A stretch of 64,000 nt of DNA from Stenotrophomonas koreensis. Lineage in GTDB: Bacteria; Pseudomonadota; Gammaproteobacteria; Xanthomonadales; Xanthomonadaceae. The stretch lies in NCBI RefSeq assembly GCF_001431525.1, contig NZ_LDJH01000005.1:1-64000 (forward strand), read 5' to 3'. The position numbers and the translations under genes are program-made. The notes under the pieces are model-generated. The model ran no database searches. It was not told where the DNA came from and worked only from the letters and a program-made list of their open reading frames with translations. Shown here one piece after another: positions 17,511 through 26,222 of this stretch; position 1 is the first letter of the stretch; every line of letters starts with the position of its first letter.

Positions 17511-18404
17511 ATGGCTGCCGGAATCAAGGATTACTGGGACCTGACCAAGCCGCGGGTGGTCGCGCTGATCGTGTTCACCGCCTTTGTCGGCATGTTCCTG
17601 GCCATTCCCGGGCTGCCGAGCGCGGCCCAGTTGCTGACCGGCGTGGTGGCCTTTGTCGGCATCTGGCTGTCGGCGGCGGCGGCAGCGGCGATCAACCAGC
17701 TGCTCGATGCCCGCATCGATGCGCAGATGGCGCGCACCTCGTGGCGGCCGCTGGTGGTGGGCAAGGTCACCCCGCGCCAGGTGCTGGTGTTTGCCGGCAT
17801 CCTCACCGCGGTCTCGATGCTGCTGCTGGTGGTCTGGGTCAATGTGATCACCGCCGTGCTCACGTTCGCCTCGTTGATCGGCTATGCGGTGATCTACACC
17901 GTGTACCTGAAGCGCGCGACCTCGCAGAACATCGTCATCGGTGGCCTGGCCGGGGCGACCCCGCCACTGCTGGGCTGGGCTGCGATCACCGGCATGACCG
18001 GGCCCGATGACTGGCTGCATGCCAGCCTGCTGGTGGCGATCATCTTCATCTGGACCCCGCCGCACTTCTGGGCGCTGGCGATCTTCCGCCGCGCCGACTA
18101 TGCCAAGGCCGAAGTACCGATGCTGCCGGTGACCCATGGCGTGGTGCATACCCGCAAGCAGATTTTCATCTACACCGTGCTGCTGGTGATCGTGTCCACC
18201 CTGCCGGCGGTGGTGGGCATGAGCGGGCTGTTCTACCTGGGTGGCGCGATCGTGCTCAACAGCGTTTTCCTGTGGTACGCATGGAAGATGCTCAACCCGC
18301 CGGATGAGCAGTTCAACATGAAGACCTTCGGCTATTCGATCCTGTACCTGATGGCGCTGTTCGCCTTCCTGCTGGTCGACCACTGGCTGCTGCCCTGGCA
18401 GTAA
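17511..18404 (+). CDS. ctaB: Protohaem IX farnesyltransferase (haem O synthase)
   Basis: A 297-residue UbiA-family prenyltransferase with nine hydrophobic segments. It converts haem B to haem O, the substrate of CtaA. The aspartate-rich motif [20 protein letters not shown] and the second site [10 protein letters not shown] are present. The ATG at 17511 gives the usual N terminus [14 protein letters not shown]; the long in-frame upstream extension lies within ctaA and is not used. A terminator follows. Confidence 0.96.
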   Translation: MAAGIKDYWDLTKPRVVALIVFTAFVGMFLAIPGLPSAAQLLTGVVAFVGIWLSAAAAAAINQLLDARIDAQMARTSWRPLVVGKVTPRQVLVFAGILTAVSMLLLVVWVNVITAVLTFASLIGYAVIYTVYLKRATSQNIVIGGLAGATPPLLGWAAITGMTGPDDWLHASLLVAIIFIWTPPHFWALAIFRRADYAKAEVPMLPVTHGVVHTRKQIFIYTVLLVIVSTLPAVVGMSGLFYLGGAIVLNSVFLWYAWKMLNPPDEQFNMKTFGYSILYLMALFAFLLVDHWLLPWQ

Positions 18405-18429
18405 GCCGGTACGCCGACGCGGATCTGAC

Positions 18430-18458
18430 AACGGGACCGCCAGGTCCCGTTGTTGTTT
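18430..18458 (+). terminator. Terminator of the oxidase cluster
   Basis: A perfect stem AACGGGACC / GGTCCCGTT with loop GCCA is followed by GTTGTTTGTT. Confidence 0.8.
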
Positions 18459-18536
18459 GTTCCCATCGCCGAAACAGTTGAAAGCCGGCCGGACGGTGCC
18501 CAGATCAAGCGCATCAATTCCAGACAAGGACGTGGC

Positions 18537-19382
18537 ATGAAGCGATTGGCACTGCTGTTGTTGCTGTTGCTGGTGGGGATGACGGGCCGGGCGCAGGGAG
18601 CCTCGGCATTGGCGGGCGTGGATGACCCGCAACTGGCCGTGGCTGCGGGGCAGATTGCGGCCCATGCCGGCCAGCAACGCCTGATCGTGCTCGGCGAACT
18701 GCATGGCACGCGCGAAATTCCGGCACTGACCGCCACGCTGCTGGAGCATTACGCAGGGCTGGGGCCAGTGACGCTGGCGCTGGAGGTGCCGCATACCGAA
18801 CAGGCGGCGCTGGATGCCTATCTGGCTTCGGCAGGCACGCAGCAGGACTGGCAGGCATTGGCCGCTACGCCGTTCTGGCAGGTAAGCAATGACCAGCATG
18901 ATGGCCGTCGCAGCGTGCAGATGCGCCAGTTGGTCGAGGCGGTGCGCGCGCTGCGCACCGAAGGTGCGACCGTGGCGGTGCTGGCCTATGACGTGGGCAA
19001 GGATGAATCCGATGCGCATGACCACCACTGGCGCGATGCACGCATGGCCGCCAACCTGCGTGCGGCGGCGGCACAGCGGCCCGGGGTGATGCTGGTGCTC
19101 ACCGGCAATGTGCATGCCATGCGCACGCGCCCGTCCTGGGCACCGGCCGAGCTGCAGCTGGCACCAATGACCAGCTTGCTGCTGGATCTGGAGCCCTTTG
19201 CGGTAAACATCACTGCGGCCAGTGGCCAGTTCTGGGGCTGCATGCAAAGCCGCTGCCAGGCACTGCCGGCACGCACGCAGATGCCACAGCCGTTGATGCG
19301 TTCATCCGGGCCGGACCGGGTATATGACCTGGTGCTGCAATTGCCGCAGCTGAGCATTGCCACGCTCTACCAGACGCCTTGA
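18537..19382 (+). CDS. ChaN/Tiki-like secreted protein
   Basis: A 281-residue protein with a strongly hydrophobic signal peptide (leucine run, cut near RAQGAS). The body has LIVLGELHGTREIPAL, TLALEVPHTE and a late VLTGNVHAM. These are the paired Glu/His motifs of the ChaN/erythromycin-esterase/Tiki superfamily, some members of which bind haem. The ATG at 18537 follows ACAAGGA at good spacing. It stands alone after the oxidase terminator; a link to haem handling is possible but not shown. Confidence 0.75.
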   Translation: MKRLALLLLLLLVGMTGRAQGASALAGVDDPQLAVAAGQIAAHAGQQRLIVLGELHGTREIPALTATLLEHYAGLGPVTLALEVPHTEQAALDAYLASAGTQQDWQALAATPFWQVSNDQHDGRRSVQMRQLVEAVRALRTEGATVAVLAYDVGKDESDAHDHHWRDARMAANLRAAAAQRPGVMLVLTGNVHAMRTRPSWAPAELQLAPMTSLLLDLEPFAVNITAASGQFWGCMQSRCQALPARTQMPQPLMRSSGPDRVYDLVLQLPQLSIATLYQTP

Positions 19383-19544
19383 GCACCGCGCCGTTGGTGG
19401 TCGTTGTCACTCCTGCAGGAGTCGTTGTGCATCTGCAAGAGCTTCTGCGCACGATCGTCGTGGCCGGGGACGCTCCTGCAAAGCCGGGCTCGTCCACCTG
19501 CAGGTGCCTCAAGGCGCGATGTACTGCCTGGATGTTGCGCCGGT

Positions 19545-20519
19545 TCAAGCGCTGGTGGTGGTCTTCCCCATCCGGGTGGCAACCACGGCGCAGACCATCA
19601 GCTGCAGCTGGTGGTACAGCATCACCGGCAGCACGATGGCGCCGAGCGGGCCGCCGGCAAACAGCACCTTGGCGATCGGCACGCCGGTGGCCAGGCTCTT
19701 CTTGGTACCGCAGAACAGCACCGCGATCTGGTCGGCGCGCGCAAACCCGCTGCGTCGGGCGATCAGCCAGACCAGCGGCATGGCGATGGCCAGCAGCAGC
19801 GCGCAGGCCGCGGCAGTAAGCAGCAGCGCCGGCAGTGGCGTGGCCGTCCACAGGCCTTCGAGTACGGCCGCACCGAAGGCGGCATAGACCACCAGCAGGA
19901 TGGTGCTCTGGTCGGTGTAGCGCAGCAGCGGTTTGAGCGCATCCACGCGCGCGCCGATCCATGGCCGCAGCAGGTGACCGGCCACGAACGGCGCCAGCAA
20001 CAGCAACATGATCTTGGCGATGGCAGACAGTGGATCGGCCATCGCGCCGCTGCTGCCGGCCAGCAGGGTCATCAGCCAAGGAGTGAGGAACACGCCCAGC
20101 AGCGAGGACAGCGAGGCGCTGCAGACGGCGGCGGCGACATTGCCGCCGGCCATCGAGGTGAAGGCGATCGAGGACTGCACGGTGGAGGGCAGGGCGCACA
20201 GGAACAGCAGGCCCAGTGCCAGCTCGGGCGTGAGCGCCGCGCTGGCCAGCGGGCGGGCGAGTACTCCCAGTAGCGGGTAGAGCACGAAGGTGCAGGCCAG
20301 GATCAGCAGGTGCAGCCGCCAGTGCAGCAGGCCGGCGACGATGGCCTGGCGTGGCAGGCGCGCGCCATGCAGGAAGAACAGCACGGCGATGGCGATGTCG
20401 GTACCGCTATCCAGCCATTGCGCGGCAATGCCGCGGGCCGGCAGCAGCGAGGCCAGCAACACGGTGCCGAGCAGGGCAAGGGTGAAGTTGTCCGGACGCA
20501 GCCGGGCCAGTGCGCTCAT
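19545..20519 (-). CDS. Bile acid:sodium symporter family (SBF-like) transporter
   Basis: A 324-residue protein with about ten transmembrane segments. It resembles the SBF-like/YfeH family, with ILACTFVLYPLLGVL, LCALPSTVQSSIAFTSMAGG (a family core motif) and FCGTKKSLATGVPIAKVLF near the C terminus. The substrate is unknown. Its start overlaps the stop of the upstream phosphatase-like gene by four bases (ATGA), so the two are translated together. Confidence 0.88.
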   Translation of the reverse strand: MSALARLRPDNFTLALLGTVLLASLLPARGIAAQWLDSGTDIAIAVLFFLHGARLPRQAIVAGLLHWRLHLLILACTFVLYPLLGVLARPLASAALTPELALGLLFLCALPSTVQSSIAFTSMAGGNVAAAVCSASLSSLLGVFLTPWLMTLLAGSSGAMADPLSAIAKIMLLLLAPFVAGHLLRPWIGARVDALKPLLRYTDQSTILLVVYAAFGAAVLEGLWTATPLPALLLTAAACALLLAIAMPLVWLIARRSGFARADQIAVLFCGTKKSLATGVPIAKVLFAGGPLGAIVLPVMLYHQLQLMVCAVVATRMGKTTTSA

Positions 20520-21040
20520 GGTGTGGGCGCGGTCCTGGCTTCGGCCGCGGGCAGGCCCAGCTGCTGCTGTACCCGCGGTGCCAGCGAACCCAGCCCGGCG
20601 GCCTTGCCTTGCGCCAGCGCCTCGGTTGCGGTGACACCTTCGTGGTTGGCTGCCGCCAGTGCCAGCAGGCCACCGGCGCGGTTGGCCGAGGCGCAGTGCA
20701 GCAGCACCGGGCCATCGCTTTGCTGCAGGATCCGGTGCAGGGCGCGGGCATTGTCGGCGTTCAGGGCCTGGCCGTCGGCGATCGGCAGGCGCACATAGCG
20801 CAGGCCCAGGCGCTCGGCCGTGGCCAGCTCATCAAAGCCGCGATCCTCACCGGCCGCACGCAGGTCGATCAGCGTGGTGATGCCGGCAGCGGCGGCCTGC
20901 TGCAGCTGCGCCGTGCTCGGTTGGCCATGGGTATACAGGCCGGCACGCGGTTGCTTGAAGGGCAGGCCGCTGGCACTGGCGTTGACCGCCTGGCCAAGCA
21001 GCAGGGCGCACAGCAGGGCTCGCAGGAGGGCGGCAGTCAT
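20516..21040 (-). CDS. Secreted DUF442-type tyrosine-phosphatase-like protein
   Basis: A 174-residue protein with a signal peptide (cut near NASASG), so it acts outside the cytoplasm. The phosphatase loop reads VLLHCASANRAGGL: Cys and Arg are four residues apart instead of the five usual in tyrosine phosphatases, as seen in the DUF442 (Blh-like) family. An aspartate-rich loop ITTLIDLRAAGEDRG precedes it. It is the first gene of a two-gene unit with the SBF transporter. The substrate is unknown. Confidence 0.75.
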   Translation of the reverse strand: MTAALLRALLCALLLGQAVNASASGLPFKQPRAGLYTHGQPSTAQLQQAAAAGITTLIDLRAAGEDRGFDELATAERLGLRYVRLPIADGQALNADNARALHRILQQSDGPVLLHCASANRAGGLLALAAANHEGVTATEALAQGKAAGLGSLAPRVQQQLGLPAAEARTAPTP

Positions 21041-21052
21041 CGGCAGTGTTCC

Positions 21053-22801
21053 TCAACGCAGGGTGGCGCGGACCTTGAGCAGCTCGCGCAATTCGTATTT
21101 GTCGGTGTCATCCAGGCCTTGTCCGCGCGCCTTGGCCTGCAGTTCCTCCAGACGCTGCAGCAGCAGCTGTTTTTCCAGCTGGGCGACGGCATCCTGCAGC
21201 TCCTGGCGCCAGCTGTCCACATCGCCGGGCAGGGTCTGGGTGGCCAGGGTGTTGAGCCATTGCTGTTCCTGGCGGCCTTCAAAGTGGGCAATCAGCGCGC
21301 CGGTGGAAATGTCCGGGCGGGCATCGATGATGCCCAGCATTTCGATCAGCAGTTCCACCCCGGGTTGGCGCAGGCCGGCAAAATGATGGCCATCCAGCGC
21401 CTGGGCCAGTGCCGGCTGCTGCAGCAGCAGCGCCACCGCCGCGCGCACCAGCGAGCGCTTCTGTGCACCGTCGCCCTGGGCGGGCGGGCGTGCCGGCGTG
21501 CGCGGCGGTGCCGGCACGAAGTTGGCGTTGGCACTGCTGGTGCCGCCCACCCCGGTGAGCTGGCCCAGCTGCTGGCGCATCAGATCACCAAAGGCGCCGT
21601 CCGGGATCTGCGCCAGCAGCGGTTTGGCGCGCTCGGCCAGGCGTGCGCGGCCATCGAGGGTGGCCAGGTTGATATCGCTGCTGAGCTGGTCAAAGAAGAA
21701 TTGCGACAGCGGCGTGGCCTGGGCCAGCCGGGCATTGAAGGCATCGGCGCCTTCCTTGCGCACGATGGTGTCCGGGTCCTCGCCATCGGGGAGGAACAGG
21801 AAGAAGGCCTGGCGGCCGTCCTTCATCCGCGGGATCACCGATTCCAGCGCCTTCCAGGCGGCCTTGCGTCCGGCGGCGTCGCCGTCAAAGCAGAAATACA
21901 CATCCGGCGCGTTGCGGAACAACAGCTCGGCATGGTCCGGGGTGGTGGCCGTGCCCAGCGTGGCCACCGCCTGCGGTACCCCGTACTGGAACAGGCTGAG
22001 CACATCCATATAGCCTTCCACCACCACCAGCCGCTCGATCTTCTGGTTGGCCTGGCGCACCTGCCACAGCCCGTACAGCTCGCGGCCCTTGTGGAACAGC
22101 GGCGTTTCCGGCGAGTTGAGGTACTTGGGGCCGTCGTCCTTGGCCATCACCCGGCCGCCGAAGGCAATCACCCGGCCGCGACGGTCGAAGATCGGAAACA
22201 TCACCCGGTCGCGGAACTTGTCGTAGACGTGGCCGCGTTCATTCCTGGAGAACAGCCCGGCGCGTTCGAGCAGCTTCATCCGCCGCTCGTCCTTGCCCAG
22301 CGCATCCTTCAGTGCGCTGTAGCCATCGGGCGCATAGCCGATCTGGAACTGCGCCCGTACGCTGGCATCGACACCACGGCCGTCCAGATAGGTGCGGGCC
22401 TTGTCGCTGCCTTCCAGCTGCTTGATGAAGAAACGGTTGGCCGCTTCCACCGCGGCATACAGGTCACGGCTGTCATCGGCCTGCTGGGCACTGCGCGGGT
22501 TCGGGTCACGCGGCACCTCCATGCCGGCACGCTTGGCCAGTTCGTCCACCGCATCGAGGAACTCGAGGCGGTCGTAATTCATCAAGAAGCTGATCGCGGT
22601 GCCGTGGGCCCCGCAACCAAAACAGTGGTAGAACTGCTTGGTCGGGGAGACATAGAAGCTGGGCGAGCGTTCATCGTGGAACGGGCAACGCGCCTCGTAT
22701 TCCTTGCCTTTGCGCTTGAGTGGCACGCGTGATCCAACCACCTCGACGATGTCCGAGCGGGCGAGCAGTTCGTCGATGAAGGCATCGGGGAGGCGGGCCA
22801 T
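21053..22801 (-). CDS. dnaG: DNA primase
   Basis: A 582-residue primase that makes RNA primers for replication. The N-terminal zinc domain has CPFH and YHCFGCGAHG (about residues 39-66). The TOPRIM core has VVVEGYMDVL and YFCFDGDAAG. The C-terminal helicase-binding region is less conserved. I chose the ATG at 22801, which gives the usual MARLPDAFIDELL start; a GTG two codons upstream is possible. It closes the rpsU-yqeY-yihY-dnaG run; rpoD is not next to it here. Confidence 0.96.
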   Translation of the reverse strand: MARLPDAFIDELLARSDIVEVVGSRVPLKRKGKEYEARCPFHDERSPSFYVSPTKQFYHCFGCGAHGTAISFLMNYDRLEFLDAVDELAKRAGMEVPRDPNPRSAQQADDSRDLYAAVEAANRFFIKQLEGSDKARTYLDGRGVDASVRAQFQIGYAPDGYSALKDALGKDERRMKLLERAGLFSRNERGHVYDKFRDRVMFPIFDRRGRVIAFGGRVMAKDDGPKYLNSPETPLFHKGRELYGLWQVRQANQKIERLVVVEGYMDVLSLFQYGVPQAVATLGTATTPDHAELLFRNAPDVYFCFDGDAAGRKAAWKALESVIPRMKDGRQAFFLFLPDGEDPDTIVRKEGADAFNARLAQATPLSQFFFDQLSSDINLATLDGRARLAERAKPLLAQIPDGAFGDLMRQQLGQLTGVGGTSSANANFVPAPPRTPARPPAQGDGAQKRSLVRAAVALLLQQPALAQALDGHHFAGLRQPGVELLIEMLGIIDARPDISTGALIAHFEGRQEQQWLNTLATQTLPGDVDSWRQELQDAVAQLEKQLLLQRLEELQAKARGQGLDDTDKYELRELLKVRATLR

Positions 22802-22831
22802 GGGCACTCGTCATCAGGCAGGCCGCCCAGT

Positions 22832-23692
22832 TTACTCCGGCAGGGCAGTCCCGGCCCGACGCGCACTGGCGCGTTCGTCGATCACCGCGGTGACCATGGC
22901 CCCGGCAAAGAACACCAGGCAGGCGTAGTAGATCCAGACCAGCAGCAAGACCAGGGCACCCATCGAGCCATAGGCGCTGCCGGGCGCGGCATTGGCCAGG
23001 TACAGGCCGATGGCATGGCGGCCGATGGTGAACAGGATGGCGGTGATCACCCCGCCCAGCCAGGCCTGCTTCCACGGCACCTGACGGTCGGGCACCCAGT
23101 GGTAGAGGCAGGCAAAGGCGGCCGCATACACGGCCAGGGTGGTCAGGCTGGCGATGGCCGGCAGCAGCGATGGCAGCTGGGCGAAGGCCACCTGCACCGC
23201 AGTGCTGGCCACCATCGCCACGATCAGCAAAAAGCCCAGGGCCAGCACCACCCCGGCAGAGAACATGCGCTGCTTGATCCAGCCCAGGGCGCCATCGAAA
23301 CGGGCCTGCTCACTGTGGAAAATGCGGTTCAGTGCGCCCTGCAGCTGGGCAAACACCAGGGTGGCGCCAAACAGCAGGCCGCCGGTGCTGATCACCCCGG
23401 CCAGCGAGCCGATATCCGGCTGGGCTTGGGCATTAGCCAGCACGGTGCGGGCGACCTCGGCGGCGGCCGGGCCGGCCAGGTCGCCGATCTGTGCCACCAG
23501 GCTGGCCTGGGCGGGTGGGTACAGCGAAGCGGTCAGCCACAGCAGCAGTACCAGCAGCGGAGCCAGCGAGAGCAGGGTGTAGAAGGCCAGTGCAGCGGCC
23601 AGATCGGGCACCCCGGCCTGCAGGAAACGCTGGATGACGGCAGCGGGCAGGCTGTTGCGCAGGCGCTCCAGGAAGGGGGTAAATGGGGGCAT
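22832..23692 (-). CDS. YihY/BrkB family inner-membrane protein
   Basis: A 286-residue protein with about six transmembrane helices. Family motifs include ALAFYTLLSLAPLLVLLL in the first helix region and LVLLLVWIYYACLVFFAGA at the end. E. coli YihY was once called RNase BN, but that assignment was withdrawn; function remains unclear. The ATG at 23692 has an AAGGA site upstream. It lies 30 bases before dnaG. Confidence 0.9.
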   Translation of the reverse strand: MPPFTPFLERLRNSLPAAVIQRFLQAGVPDLAAALAFYTLLSLAPLLVLLLWLTASLYPPAQASLVAQIGDLAGPAAAEVARTVLANAQAQPDIGSLAGVISTGGLLFGATLVFAQLQGALNRIFHSEQARFDGALGWIKQRMFSAGVVLALGFLLIVAMVASTAVQVAFAQLPSLLPAIASLTTLAVYAAAFACLYHWVPDRQVPWKQAWLGGVITAILFTIGRHAIGLYLANAAPGSAYGSMGALVLLLVWIYYACLVFFAGAMVTAVIDERASARRAGTALPE

Positions 23693-23767
23693 GGCAGTCC
23701 TTGATGGATGACAGGCGGGCTGGCCACCGGGTCCACATTGCAGCAATTGGCGTGGCCATACACAGTG

Positions 23768-23789
23768 AAGCCGGCCCGCAGGCCGGCTT
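23768..23789 (-). terminator. Hairpin between yqeY and yihY
   Basis: A perfect 9-bp stem (AAGCCGGCC / GGCCGGCTT, loop CGCA) lies just after yqeY in its direction. The following bases are not T-rich, so it may be an attenuator or an mRNA-stabilising hairpin, not a full terminator. Confidence 0.45.
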
Positions 23790-23817
23790 GCACGAGGGGG
23801 CGCTTGCGGGCTGGCGA

Positions 23818-24264
23818 TCAGCCGTTCAGCGCGGCCTTGACCAGCCTGGAAACCAGGCCCATGTCGGCCTGGCCGGCCAGCATCGGCTTGAGCATGCCCA
23901 TCAGCTTGCCGATATCGGCCGGGCTGGTGGCGCCGGTCTGGGCCTTGGCGGCCTCGATCGCGGCAACGATCGCTGCCTCGTCCATCTTGGCCGGCAGGTA
24001 GGTTTCGATCACCGCCATTTCGGCGCGCTCGATATCGGCCAGATCGCCGCGGTTGGCCGCGTCATACTGGGAGATCGAGTCCTTGCGCTGCTTGACCATC
24101 TTGTCCAGCACGGCGATCACGGCCGCATCGTCCAGCTCGATGCGTTCGTCCACTTCCTTCTGCTTGATCGCGGCATTGATCAGGCGGATCACGGCCAGGG
24201 TTTCTTTCTGGCCCGCCTTCATGGCGGCCTTCATGTCATCAATCAGCTTCTGCTTCAGGCTCAT
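23818..24264 (-). CDS. yqeY: GatB/YqeY domain protein
   Basis: A 148-residue protein matching the stand-alone YqeY family: the start LKQKLIDDMKAAMKAGQKET, then QRKDSISQYDAANRGDLA and the EMAVIETYLPAKM motif. The domain is related to the tRNA-binding tail of GatB, and a role in tRNA-dependent amidation is assumed. The place between rpsU and dnaG is its usual one in gammaproteobacteria. Confidence 0.92.
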   Translation of the reverse strand: MSLKQKLIDDMKAAMKAGQKETLAVIRLINAAIKQKEVDERIELDDAAVIAVLDKMVKQRKDSISQYDAANRGDLADIERAEMAVIETYLPAKMDEAAIVAAIEAAKAQTGATSPADIGKLMGMLKPMLAGQADMGLVSRLVKAALNG

Positions 24265-24330
24265 GCTGCACCTCGTTGCGTGCGGCCGTCAGCGACGGAC
24301 CGCGGGTTCAGGTTGGAATTCGGCAAACGC

Positions 24331-24366
24331 AAAAAGCCGGCAACGCTTGCGCGCGGCCGGCTTTTA
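24331..24366 (-). terminator. Terminator/attenuator after rpsU
   Basis: On the minus strand AAAAGCCGGC and GCCGGCTTTTT flank a 15-base GC-rich loop. The T-run supports termination. Partial termination here would make more S21 than primase, a known feature of this operon type. Confidence 0.7.
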
Positions 24367-24416
24367 CTCCCTTCCTGGCCCTGCGCAAGCGCGTGGCCCG
24401 GGGGGAGTTGCGTGAC

Positions 24417-24632
24417 TCAGTACAGACGCTGACGCTTGGTGACGTCGCGGGAAGAGCGACGCATCTGACGCTTTACAGCGGCAGCGGCCTTGCGCTTACG
24501 TTCCTGGGTCGGCTTTTCATAGAATTCGCGCTTGCGGGTCTCGGCCAGCACGCCGGCCTTTTCGCAGGTGCGCTTGAAGCGGCGAAGAGCAAACTCAAAG
24601 GGTTCGTTCTCGCGGACTTTGACGCTGGGCAT
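24417..24632 (-). CDS. rpsU: 30S ribosomal protein S21
   Basis: A 71-residue basic protein with the S21 sequence [20 protein letters not shown] and [19 protein letters not shown] middle (here [19 protein letters not shown]). It binds the 30S platform and helps translation initiation. It heads the minus-strand macromolecular-synthesis run and is driven by the strong promoter at 24686-24713. Confidence 0.97.
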   Translation of the reverse strand: MPSVKVRENEPFEFALRRFKRTCEKAGVLAETRKREFYEKPTQERKRKAAAAVKRQMRRSSRDVTKRQRLY

Positions 24633-24685
24633 GGGATCGGGATCTCCGGGCTTAATTAGACCGGGCCAAACCCGGTGAGCCGCCC

Positions 24686-24713
24686 ATTATAGGGGCCTTG
24701 GCCGCTCATGCAA
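24686..24713 (-). promoter_or_regulatory. Sigma-70-type promoter of rpsU
   Basis: On the minus strand TTGCAT (24713-24708), a 16-base spacer and a perfect TATAAT (24691-24686) form a strong promoter about 45 bases before the rpsU start. tsaD starts divergently about 40 bases to the right. Confidence 0.75.
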
Positions 24714-24752
24714 GCCCGGCGATGTTTGGCTTGTCTGCCAAGGCGGTTCACA

Positions 24753-25790
24753 ATGACGGGCATGAAAGTCCTAGGTATTGAATCGTCTTGCGACGAAACC
24801 GGTGTGGCGGTGTATGACACCGCCCTGAATGGCCCCGCTGCGCTGCGCGCGCATGCGGTCTACAGCCAGATTGCGCTGCATGCCCAGTACGGTGGTGTGG
24901 TGCCTGAACTGGCCAGCCGCGACCATGTGCGCAAGACCCTGCCGTTGATCCGGCAGACACTGGAAGAAGCCGGCATCGGCGTGGACCAGATCGACGCGGT
25001 GGCCTATACCGCCGGTCCCGGTCTGGTCGGTGCTTTGCTGGTCGGCGCCGGGGTGGCGCGTTCGCTGGCCTGGGCACTGGAGGTGCCGGCCATCGGTGTG
25101 CACCACATGGAAGGCCACCTGCTGGCGCCGTTGATGGATGCCGACCCGCCGCAGCCGCCGTTCGTGGCCTTGCTGGTCTCCGGCGGGCATACCCAGCTGG
25201 TGGCGGTGGAGCGCATCGGCCAGTACCGCCTGCTCGGCGAAACCCTGGATGACGCGGCCGGCGAGGCCTTTGACAAGACCGCCAAGCTGATGGGCCTGCC
25301 GTATCCGGGCGGGCCGCAGCTGGCCGCACTGGCCGAGGCGGGTACGCCGGGCACGTACCGGTTTGCCCGCCCGATGACCGACCGCCCGGGGCTGGATTTC
25401 AGCTTCTCCGGGCTGAAGACCCAGGTGCTGCTGGCCTGGCGCGACAGCGACCAGAGCGCACAGACCCGTGCCGACATCGCCCGTGGTTTTGAAGACGCGG
25501 TGGTCGATACCCTGGTCATCAAGTGCGCGCGCGCGCTGGACGCAGCCGGCTGCGACACCCTGATCGTTGCCGGCGGGGTCGGGGCCAACAAGCGTCTGCG
25601 TGAAAAATTGCAGGCCATGGCGCAACAACGCGGTGGCCGGGTCTGTTTTCCGCCGCCGGCGCTGTGCACCGACAACGGCGCGATGATCGCCTTCGCCGGC
25701 GCGCTGCGGCTGCAGGCCGGCCAGCACAATGCCGACGAAGCCATCGCGGTCACCCCGCGCTGGGACATGGGCACCCTGCCGGCGGTCTGA
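24753..25790 (+). CDS. tsaD: tRNA N6-adenosine threonylcarbamoyltransferase TsaD
   Basis: A 345-residue enzyme that transfers threonylcarbamoyl to A37 of ANN-decoding tRNAs. It has the family start [19 protein letters not shown], the metal-binding [10 protein letters not shown], the nucleotide-site motif [14 protein letters not shown] and late [13 protein letters not shown]. The ATG at 24753 has AGGCGG at proper distance and adds three residues before the classical MKVLGIE start at 24762; either is possible. Confidence 0.95.
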   Translation: MTGMKVLGIESSCDETGVAVYDTALNGPAALRAHAVYSQIALHAQYGGVVPELASRDHVRKTLPLIRQTLEEAGIGVDQIDAVAYTAGPGLVGALLVGAGVARSLAWALEVPAIGVHHMEGHLLAPLMDADPPQPPFVALLVSGGHTQLVAVERIGQYRLLGETLDDAAGEAFDKTAKLMGLPYPGGPQLAALAEAGTPGTYRFARPMTDRPGLDFSFSGLKTQVLLAWRDSDQSAQTRADIARGFEDAVVDTLVIKCARALDAAGCDTLIVAGGVGANKRLREKLQAMAQQRGGRVCFPPPALCTDNGAMIAFAGALRLQAGQHNADEAIAVTPRWDMGTLPAV

Positions 25791-25817
25791 ACCGCTCTTT
25801 GAACCAAGGATTTTCAA

Positions 25818-26192
25818 ATGACCGCATTGGCTATGGACAAGGTATTCATCGAAGGGCTGGAAATCCCGGCGCTGATCGGCATCTACGACTGGGAACGGCG
25901 GATTCGCCAGACCCTGGTGTTCGATCTGGAAATGGGCTTTGACAACCGCCGTCCGGCGGCCAGCGACAACATCGAACACACCCTCAACTACAAGGCGGTC
26001 AGCAAGCGCCTGATCGAGTTTGTCGGCAGCAGCGATTTTGGCCTGGTGGAAACCCTGGCCGAGCGTTGCGCGGCGATCGTGCTGGACGAGTTCGGCGTGC
26101 AGTGGCTGCGCCTGAAACTGTCCAAGCCCGGCGCGGTGCGTGGCGCGCGCGCGGTCGGGGTGATCATCGAACGCAGCCGCCAGCCGGCCTGA
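25818..26192 (+). CDS. folB: Dihydroneopterin aldolase
   Basis: A 124-residue folate-pathway enzyme that splits 7,8-dihydroneopterin. Family motifs are DKVFIEGLEIPALIGIYDWE at the start, the NYKAVSKRLIEFV segment, LVETLAERCA with the catalytic-region glutamate, and LKLSKPGAVRGA containing the active-site lysine. It lies 27 bases after tsaD, a common neighbour pair. Confidence 0.93.
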   Translation: MTALAMDKVFIEGLEIPALIGIYDWERRIRQTLVFDLEMGFDNRRPAASDNIEHTLNYKAVSKRLIEFVGSSDFGLVETLAERCAAIVLDEFGVQWLRLKLSKPGAVRGARAVGVIIERSRQPA

Positions 26193-26222
26193 CCCGCATC
26201 AACGCAAGCAACAAGGAACACC

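Noticed and set aside
19409..19422. A perfect 14-bp palindrome ACTCCTGCAGGAGT
   Set aside because: It lies between two convergent genes with no promoter-like sequence or second copy; it may be chance or a small remnant.
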